A DNA stretch of 64,000 nucleotides from Emergomyces orientalis (Eukaryota > Ascomycota > Eurotiomycetes > Onygenales > Ajellomycetaceae), in assembly GCA_002110485.1 (NCBI GenBank), contig MOWL01000089.1, positions 434,001 through 498,000 on the forward strand. Direction: 5' to 3'. Positions 56,537-64,000 of this stretch are shown here, piece after piece. Position 1 is the first letter of the stretch; each line of letters starts with the position of its first letter. Both the position numbers and the translations under genes were made by a program. The notes under the pieces were generated by a model. That model ran no database searches and had not been told where the DNA came from. It saw only the letters and a list, made by a program, of their open reading frames with translations.

Positions 56537-57736
56537 TTATCCATTATTAGGGTAACTTGGCTTGCATTTCAAAAGCTCGTTGATATCCGGTGAAACCCCC
56601 ACATAGAATCCCTCACCCGGCTGATTTGCAAGATTTCTCTTATCTCTATCCCTATTCTTATCCCTCAATGCCTCGATACGCTCTTTATTACGTTCCTTCC
56701 AATCTCCATACGCGAGGCTTGGGTCTCTGAACCAACAGTATTTGATTAGATGACCAGTATTTTCGCAATAGTGACAAGGACGTTCATCATTAGAGTTCGC
56801 AGTAGAGAGGCGGCTATTGGTAGTAGAAGTAGTGATAGAGCGAGTAGTGACAGCGGCGGTGGCTCGTGTAGCTAATTGATCCATCAAATCATCGAGGTTC
56901 AAGTTCTGTATGGGGCCCTGTTTAGTAGCATAGAATTCATCCAGCTTCGCTCTAATGAATTCCTGTTGCCAATCTCCCAATCCCAGTATGAAGAGGTCAT
57001 GGTAAGTACTCTCAGCTCATTTTTCCCCCAGAGATACAAGCTTGGCCTTGAGATCTTGGAAATTCGCAAGGTAGGTGTGAAAATCGTTGTTCTTGAGACG
57101 TAAATCTCTCATCTTTTTTGTGGTTTGAAGACATTCTTCTGCATGAGATATGGCATAGCATTGTGCGAGATTTTTCCATAGAATGACTGCTATATGAATC
57201 TCATCCAGTGGTCCCAGGGAATCGCGTACAGTGGCATTCAAAGATTGAAAGATTCGTGTGTAAAGAAGCTCATTCTTTCTGTTCCAGAGCTCAATATCCA
57301 GAGAAACTGTTGTAGAAGGCATAGTTTCTTCCTTGGTGAGAATATCTTTTGCTTGAATAAGATGTGCATCCGCAAGAATAGAGCTCTTCCATTCCAAGTA
57401 ATTGAATCCATTTAAAATGACTGCATGCTTTCCCTTCAGCTTGGTCTTCGCGTCTTTTTGAAATTTGTCAATCTTATCCTTAATAGGATCTTGAGTCAGA
57501 GAGCTTGAGTTGCCCTCCAGTTTTTGTATAAGCATTTCCATTCGTTTGTCCTGTTTTTCCATATACTCCATCATCATCCGGATCATGGTGTTTTCATTCA
57601 TTTGACCTCCCATTTGAGATCCCATTTCACCCCCCCTAGGCATAGGAGTAGGTGTATCCTGTTCATATTCGTGTTCATCCATGTTGCTTGCAGGTGTATC
57701 TAACAGTCCCGCAGTAGCACGCGTTATTGGGGCCAT
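56537..57736 (-). CDS. Gag of the gag-only element (UBN2-like, one internal TGA)
   Basis: The first frame (57736-57020, 239 aa) starts MAPITRATAG, has a Met/Glu-rich segment and a Copia-type Gag core (NGFNYLEWKSSILADAHLI, NDFHTYLANFQDLKAKLVSLG). A TGA at 57017-57019 separates it from an in-frame continuation to 56537 with GLGDWQQEFIRAKLDEF, a Ser/Thr-rich linker and a CCHC knuckle CHYCENTGHLIKYC. The stop is the only defect in an otherwise intact gene of a recent copy. Either this copy is damaged, a mutated master copy was mobilised in trans, or the stop is read through. Confidence 0.8.
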
Positions 57737-57884
57737 TTGTTTATCTAATCTTTCCCGTGATCAAAGCTTTTCTTGCTTTACATCAGGTCTCTTTTTCTGC
57801 AGTTCAGCGATGCAGCTCGCGAGACGTTTTATACCTCAGAAAAATAAAGAAAATATGTGGAAGGTTTTTAAAAAAAAGAGCAAT

Positions 57885-57897
57885 CCGGGCCATAACC
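57885..57897 (-). other. Primer binding site of the gag-only element
   Basis: GGTTATGGCCCGG directly follows the 5' LTR on the minus strand. It resembles the site of Drosophila copia, which is primed by an internal part of initiator tRNA-Met. Confidence 0.6.
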
Positions 57898-58093
57898 TGT
57901 TGGACGTCTGAGTGGTTGTATTGGTGTGGCTATCTAGTGGCTATATGTGTGTGTACGGGGCGCTAGTCCGTAATAGGAGGCCATGGCTCCCACAGATGAT
58001 ACTAGGGCTACCATAGTCACGTGTCCCCCATTATATAGTTGCCAGCGTGTTCACTAGTTAGTTTAGTTAGAGTATAATGCACATTATCTATGA

Positions 58094-58106
58094 GGTTATG
58101 AGGCCC
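58094..58106 (+). other. Primer binding site of the Copia element
   Basis: GGTTATGAGGCCC, of the same initiator-Met half-tRNA type as in the gag-only element; this suggests that the gag-only element uses the same Copia machinery. Confidence 0.55.
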
Positions 58107-58188
58107 TCTAGTACACTGCGTTAGTACTATTGGTTAGTGTGTATTGGTTAGCAGGTTGAAGGGAGATTAAGTCCATTCCTTCGCATAC

Positions 58189-61100
58189 ATGGTTAATCTA
58201 CGATCGGGCAGTGCACCGGATTTAACAAGAGAATATGTCCCGCCAAATAGACGTACGCAGGAGACACCTGATAACGAGGTTAAAAACGAGACTGAGTCCC
58301 TGCTGACACCTGCAACAGCCCGATGAAGACCTATGGAGGTCCAGAGAGAGCCTACATCAGAAGAATCAGACAGTGAGTTTGAAGATTCGATGTCTGACCG
58401 CTCGAGCTCCGGTCAGCAAGACTGGGATGGCACTGAGATGCTTCATATAAAATTGAAGATCACAAGACTTCAACATGAGATTGAGAGAATGAGAGCCAAT
58501 AGAGACATGAGCTCTACTGTTGATAATGACTTAAGTGCAGATGTAGTGGACTATCTACAACAGAAGAGAAGAATGTCTGCTATTATGAAAATTATTAAAT
58601 AGTTCAAGCAACAGATGAAGCTTATCTCAGAGTCTGTGAGACTTCTTGATTCTGTTAACTATTCAATGTGGAGAGAAGATGTTCTTAGAGCTGTTGAGTA
58701 TTCTGAGATCAGTGATATTCTGGACAATAAAGAGATGAGTCCTGCTGAGAGAGCTAGTCCCTGCATACAGCAGCTCTGAAAGAAAAGAAATAACTGACTC
58801 TATGAATATATGTGGTCTTCTATTTCAATGCAGGCAAGGGCTCATTTTACATTGCTGACAGATGATCAGCTCTCTGCCTATATGCTATGGTCTGTGATGG
58901 AGGAGAACTTTGCTGAGAGACCTGCAGTACAGCAGGCTCAGCTGTTTGAAGAACTTACAGGTTTGACAGCAGCTAAAAAGGGATCTGATCAGGCGTTTAT
59001 TGAATGCTTGATAGCTATTAGAACTGAATACACTTGCTTGAGCTTCAGTGTTCAGAATTTCATCTTATTTGATTGATTGCTCACAGGGGTGAGTAACAAA
59101 TGGGTGTCCTTTATTAAGAATCAGATGAATGCTATTGTGAACAATGAGAATGTCATATCTCTTGAGAATGACTTCTTGTGATTATGTCATGATATAATAA
59201 TATGACTGTCTGTTGGAGAGAGTTCTAAAGAGTCCTCTAGAACATCTGTGCATAATGCCCAGAAGGGAGATGATACTAAAAGATTCTGGACTGAGAAAGA
59301 GAGTTCTTCTAATGAGACTAGACAAGAAAGAAAGTGTTGCTTTAATTATAATAGAATCAGACATATTGCAGCTGACTGCAGAAAGAAGAACTCAGAGAAG
59401 AAGAAGAAAAAAGAGAAGATCTCAGAGAAGAAAGAGAAATTCACTGAGAAGTAAGTCATGAATACTAAAGATTCTAAAGATGATGTTAGAACTAAGAGCA
59501 CTGAACATGACAGCTCTGCGCCTGTACATAATGTGGTGGAGCAGGTGTTTCATGCCACAGAGAAGATCAATAGTGGTGTGAGAGGTATGACCGTGAATAC
59601 TTGAATCCTTGACTCTGGCTCAGAGGCCCATGCCACGCCCTGCAAGGAACTGGTTGCCATAGGCTCGGAAAATGCCAATGTTGTACTGGAGATGGCTGAT
59701 GGGACTATGATCTCTGCAGCGGCAGTTGGCACTGTGTGTGTGCCAGCGGATGGGGTGAATGTGCAGTTAAAGAATGTTCACTATGTCTCAGACTTGGAGG
59801 TTAATCTCATGAGCTTTGACAAACTCGTGCGAGAGGGATTTACCTTTAAACAATTAATATATGAAAATACACACTTGATTCTAATGACTTTCTCTGACAG
59901 AATGTTCAGTTTTACAGCTGCTCTGAATGACAAGGATATCTATGTGGTGGAAAGACTGTCTGAAATAAGAGATTTGATTCAGTTCATGATGCTCAATGGA
60001 AGATTTGAACCCGTGAATGCAGTGCAGGCGGAGGAACAGAATGACTCACTATTGACACTGTCTAATGAAACTGTGCGGTCTAGTGAAGATCTCACAATGC
60101 TTCAATAGCACCTGAGGCTGGGACATTCCAACTCAGTGAACATTGCTAAGTTGGCGGCAGACCCTCACATGGGCATGACAATTAAGGGATCTAGGGCTTT
60201 GCCTTTCTGCAAGGTCTGTGTGCAGGCTAAGATGACTCGTCCAGTATTTCAGTCAATGACAAGAGCTATTAAACCTGCTATGTGTCTCTTCATAGATCTT
60301 GCGGGAGGGGGGGTACATTGTATAATGATGACGGAGTCCATACATCTGGGGGGGCGAACTACTGGATGGGTATTACCGATGATGCCACTAGGTATAGATG
60401 GGTTGTGCTCATGGCCTCGAAGGGAGAGGCTACATCTAGGTTGAAAAGCTTTGTGACATTGATTGAGACAACAGCTCAACGGCGAATTGAAACCTTACAC
60501 TGGGATGGTGGAGGCGAGTTTAAGAGTGAGGAGTTGAAGGCCTTTTGCATGAAGCAGGGTATTATATATGAGATAACTACCCCATATACCCCACAATCTA
60601 ATGGTCCTGCGGAGCGCACGAATCGCATTATAATTGAGAAGACAAGAAGCCTACTATTTGACAGTGAGCTCCCGAGGGATCTTTGGGGTGAAGCTATGCA
60701 GGCAGCTGTCATGATGATCAATATGTCTCCTACTTCCACTAAGATCTATGGGTGTAAGGGCAGCCCGCTAACCCCTTTTGAAGCTTGAATGGGGATTCAA
60801 CCCGCTGCTAACTGGCTACACCGATGGGGATGTAAAGCATATAAAAAGAACCTTCAAGTCACAAATAAGCTTGCGGACTGTACTGATGGCAAAGAATGGA
60901 GATTTGTGGGCTATCAGAGCCTACATCAGTATCGGCTGTGGGATCCTGTTGCGCGACGTTTGGAGATTGCTCATGATGTGGTTTTTGATGAGGATCTTAC
61001 TGAGAAAGTAGCTGTTAATGCAGTTATTTCAGTGTGTAAGCCAAATGATCTTCCACAGAAGTTGGATACACTGGATGCATTGAATGGATGGCAAGATGGC

Positions 61101-62852
61101 TTTCTGCGGCGATTGGCAAAGGAAAAGCCGCATGTCATGAGAATGCTTGTTGATGAAGAATTTGAGAAAGCTATAGAGTCAGTCTATCTTCTTGATAGCA
61201 AGATGAACCTCTTGAATGATGATGAATGTGATGACTCTGTAAATGATGAGATGCCTGTTCTCAGTACTCTCACTGATTATTCAGCCACTCTGGCTGAGGC
61301 CAAGCGGAGCCCTGATTGGAATTATTGGCTTGAGACTATGAAGAAGGAGATGAAGACATTCCAAGAAAAGAAGATCTATATTGTGATTGAGAAAACCCTG
61401 GATATGAATGTTCTCACAGGCAAATGAGTGTATGACTGGAAATTCAATAATAAAGATGAAACTGTTCACTTTTGCATGAGATGAGTGGTTAGAGGCTTTC
61501 TTCAACAGAAGAGAGTTCACTATACTAAGTCATATGCCACAGTTGTCTCGGGCCCTACTACTAGGAGCCTATTCGCGATCTCTACGGCCCGGGGATGAAT
61601 GTCAAAGTCAATTGATTATGTCTCTGCATTCTTGAATGGGACACTGCCACAACATGAGATGATTTACATGCAGCTCCCTACAGGCATTAAACATGGTAGG
61701 GGGGGCCTAGTTGGACTGGTGCGACAGAGCTTATATGGCATGAAGCAGGCTGCCAGGACATGGTATTTTCTTGCAACAGAGCATTTGGTCTCCTTGGGCT
61801 TTCAGATTTCACAGTATGATGGCGGGTTCCTATATCACCCCATTCGGAAGGTCTATTTAACGCTGCATGTTGATGATTGTAGGGTTACTGGGCCTGATGA
61901 GAGTGCATTGAACTGGGTCTTGAATGAGATAGCAAAGAGATTTGAAACTAAGAGAGTTGATGAGAATAAGCCATACTTAGGCATGGAAGTTAAATGTCAT
62001 GAGAATGGAGATCTAGCGGTCACACAGACCCACTATATTGATGAAATTTTGGAGGATTTTGGCATGGACAGGGTCAACCCGGCCGGGATTCCTATGGCAG
62101 TGGGCATGAAGCTTGAGTTCTCACCGGATGAAGATGGGGGTCTTGACAATGATTTTACAGCTACTAGATACTGTCATGGATTGGGCTCTCTTCAGTATCT
62201 GATTATGAGTAGTAGGCCAGATCTTGCTTTTGCAGTCAACTACTTATCACGGTTTAATTCGCGACTGAACAAGGCGTGCTGGGCAGCTTTGAAGCAGGTC
62301 TTGCAGTATGTTAAGAAGACCAGGCGAGTGGGTATTCTCTATAGGGGAGAGATCAGTGAGGATGGGTTAGCCCCTACAGCATATTGCAACTCAGACTGGG
62401 CGGGTGCGGATCCCCAGTTTAAATCAACCTCGGGCTATGTGATTATGATTAATGGAGCCCCTGTGTCATGGCGTTCGCAGCGGCAGGCCTCTACAGCTAA
62501 GTCTACAACAGAGGCTGAGTATATTGCTGCTAGCGAGGCTGCGTGTGAGTTGATATGATTAAATGACATGTTGCATGATGCCGGCCTACTGCAGGAGAAA
62601 GGGCGTTTAGTGTCCAGTCTTCATGTAGATAATAGGGGTGCCATTGACCTTGCTAAGGGAGAGTCCCTGACTAAGAGATCCTGGCATATAGAGGTTCATT
62701 TTCATATCATTCGAGATCTTGTGGTGAAGGATGAGATGTGTCTTCAACATGTGAGTTCAACTGCAAATAAGACTGATGACTTCATCAAGCCTTTGGCAAG
62801 ACCTGCATTCAGTGATTTTGTGCGGAAATTGAGCATGAGAGACTGTGCCTAG
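58189..62852 (+). pseudogene. Copia gag-pol polyprotein with TGA-dominated stops
   Basis: Starts MVNLRSGSAPDLTREY. The knuckle reads CFNYNRIRHIAADC, with the second Cys changed to Tyr. The protease has ILDSGSEAH (about 59605) just after a TGA for Trp. The pre-integrase region has LRLGHSN and FCKVCVQAK. Integrase (60350-60790) has GITDDATRY, HWDGGGEFK and TPQSNGPAERTNR. RT (about 61280-62100) has DYVSAFLNG, RQSLYGMKQAARTW and LHVDDCRV. RNase H (62380-62850) has AYCNSDWAGA and STTEAEYIA. Stops at KGK-VYDW, MR-VVRG, ARG-MSKS, ELI-LNDM and FEA-MG contexts are all TGA at expected Trp. A TAG (LQ-HLRLGH) and a few others are exceptions. Confidence 0.85.
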
Positions 62853-62961
62853 TTTTCTCTAAAAGTTATGTGTATTTAGTGTGCTTTTAGTGTCTTTTTT
62901 GATTGATTTGAGGGTAGTGGGCAGCTTCTAGATGTGCCGCCGTGCTCTGGGGCGCCCTAGC

Positions 62962-62971
<10 letters not shown>

Positions 62972-62992
<21 letters not shown>

Positions 62993-64000
62993 TAACGCCT
63001 GGAGACACGTAAGCGGCTGACTAAGCAGACCGCCTCGGCCACAGAACCTCCCTAGGGGTATCAGGCGCGCCAGCGCAGTAGCTAGTCTACTGCCTGACAG
63101 GTTCTAGTTGGCCGAAGCCCTACCATATTGTATATTACACATTATCCTCCTTCCTGGAGGTTCTGATTGGGGTGCAGCTGGGGTGGAGCACCAGTACATA
63201 TGAGATTGAAGGGACCTCAAAGCAGAGTTGTTAAGGCCTGAGTGAGTGTAGTCGCCTGGGTGTGGAGAGAAGTAATAGAGAAAGAGATATAGTAAGTGTA
63301 GAAGCAGAAAGAAGAAAAGTGAGTGAAGAGAGATGACATAGAGAAGAGATAGAGAGAGTGACTATCAGTTTAGAACTAGCATTGAATTTTGATGAAGAAG
63401 GAAGTTTTTGAGTATCAGCTAGCAAAGGATTTTGCTCCCATCTTAGTGCTAAGTATTCAGTTAAGTGTCTCTTTTGAGCTTGTGCAGAGTGATGAAGATA
63501 ATGTGTTAAACTGGCTGAGTCTTCTTTCTTTTCAGCAGAAGAAGAAGTGTTCTGGTGTTTTCTTGCATTCACAGGCACATGTAAGAAGGGTGTCTTGATG
63601 ATTCCATCTTTCATGATAGATAGTGAAGTCTCTGTGGCCTGTTCTCACCGCAAGTAGAGAGCCGATATGCTGGCGGGGGAGGGAGAGCTCTGGCGGAGGA
63701 CATATATTCATGGGTGGTTTGGGCCTGAGGTATGGGTTTTTTGAGAGAGAGAATCAGTACTTCTTAACAGCAGTTTGAAAGAGCTCTCGCGTGGCTAGCT
63801 TTGCCCGGGCAATAGTCATTTCTTGGGGTGTGTAGTCCATGAGTGTAGCCTGTTTTGCTAATCTATCTGCTGTTTTGTTGTCTTTGATATCCGCATGGCC
63901 GGGGCACCATCTGATGATAATCTGACGGGGCCTACTTGTGTTAGAGGCGGAACTCGTCCAGGAGTCCCGGAGGTCCTGGAATTCCTTAAATGCGGCAGCC
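62972..64000 (-). mobile_element. Tad-type LINE, 3' end, continues off the right edge
   Basis: The minus strand from 64000 encodes the end of an RNase H (IIIRWCPGHADIKDNKTADRLA, about 63930-63850), then YHERWNHQDTLLTCACECKK and HFFFC, the usual C terminus of fungal Tad-like LINEs. The frame decays near 63530. The 3' UTR (about 63230-62995) ends in AAT repeats (about 62962-62987). It lies directly 3' of the Copia element. Confidence 0.75.

Larger units (their letters stand above)
56345..57994 (-). mobile_element. Complete gag-only Copia-type non-autonomous LTR element, 1650 bp
   Basis: Two 97-bp LTRs (56345-56441 and 57898-57994) appear identical, flanked by the 5-bp duplication GATGA (56340-56344 and 57995-57999). 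On the minus strand the order is 5' LTR (TGTGGGAGCC...TCCAACA), primer binding site GGTTATGGCCCGG (57897-57885), a single gag gene, a polypurine tract (GAGGGGGG, about 56449-56442) and the 3' LTR. There is no protease, integrase or RT, so it would depend on another Copia for movement. Identical LTRs indicate a recent insertion. Confidence 0.9.
56273..58093 (+). repeat. LTR (TGTAACGG family) interrupted by a nested element
   Basis: Parts 56273-56344 and 57995-58093 together form one LTR of about 170 bp, split by the gag-only element with a GATGA duplication. The left part follows a polypurine tract, as a 3' LTR would; the right part is followed by a Copia-type primer binding site (58094-58106), as a 5' LTR would be. 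Two Copia copies may once have shared it. The right border is uncertain. Confidence 0.5.
58094..62900 (+). mobile_element. Copia retrotransposon, inactivated, 3' LTR not recognised
   Basis: Primer binding site, gag, protease, integrase, RT and RNase H in Copia order. After the last stop (62852) about 120 bp follow before the LINE tail at 62962. No repeat of the 5' LTR is visible, so the 3' LTR was lost or displaced by the LINE insertion. Confidence 0.8.

Overview
The window looks like nuclear DNA of a filamentous ascomycete (Pezizomycotina). Evidence: two Zn(II)2Cys6 transcription factors with short GT-AG introns and CTAAC/CTGAC branch points, a fungal ABCA-type transporter, chromodomain Ty3/Gypsy elements, Copia elements and Tad1/I-type LINEs. 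The order cannot be fixed by eye; Eurotiomycetes is a weak guess. No rRNA, tRNA or CRISPR array was recognised.

Layout. 1-5.4 kb: a Gypsy element running off the left edge (minus strand), inserted next to the 3' end of a second Gypsy family (Gypsy-B) that carries an antisense Zn2Cys6-like ORF. 5.7-13.3 kb: a gene island with a Zn2Cys6 regulator (6 exons) and an ABCA full transporter (2 exons), both on the minus strand and sharing TTCCGTGT motifs upstream. 14-18.7 kb: a Gypsy remnant with 289-bp LTRs, split by an AT-rich LINE with an open 782-codon frame. 19-24.8 kb: a nearly full-length but inactivated Gypsy (minus). 25-36 kb: a second gene island with a 4-exon cutinase-factor-like Zn2Cys6 regulator and long non-coding flanks, ending in a solo LTR. 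36-47 kb: two LINE copies of one family, with a second Gypsy-B copy between them. 47.2-47.9 kb: a lone intact gene for a small secreted cysteine-rich protein. 48-49.3 kb: AT-rich desert. 49.3-55 kb: an inverted LTR pair and a Gypsy element. 56.3-58.1 kb: a complete young gag-only Copia-type element (identical 97-bp LTRs, GATGA target duplication) nested in another LTR. 58.1-62.9 kb: an inactivated Copia. 63-64 kb: the 3' end of another LINE.

The genome is therefore split into gene islands and a transposon compartment. The regulator/transporter pair may form a small efflux module. In the transposon compartment, lost tryptophan codons have become TGA, almost never TAG or TAA. This implies C-to-T change at CpC and CpG while CpA is largely spared, unlike classical RIP. 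The secreted-protein gene stays open in this setting, which suggests selection.

The strongest candidates for something new are the antisense Zn2Cys6-like ORF of Gypsy-B (two copies, each with a TATA-like box upstream), the TGA-biased mutation signature, the gag-only LTR element and the secreted-protein gene. All calls are from reading the sequence; no database search or exhaustive motif count was run.
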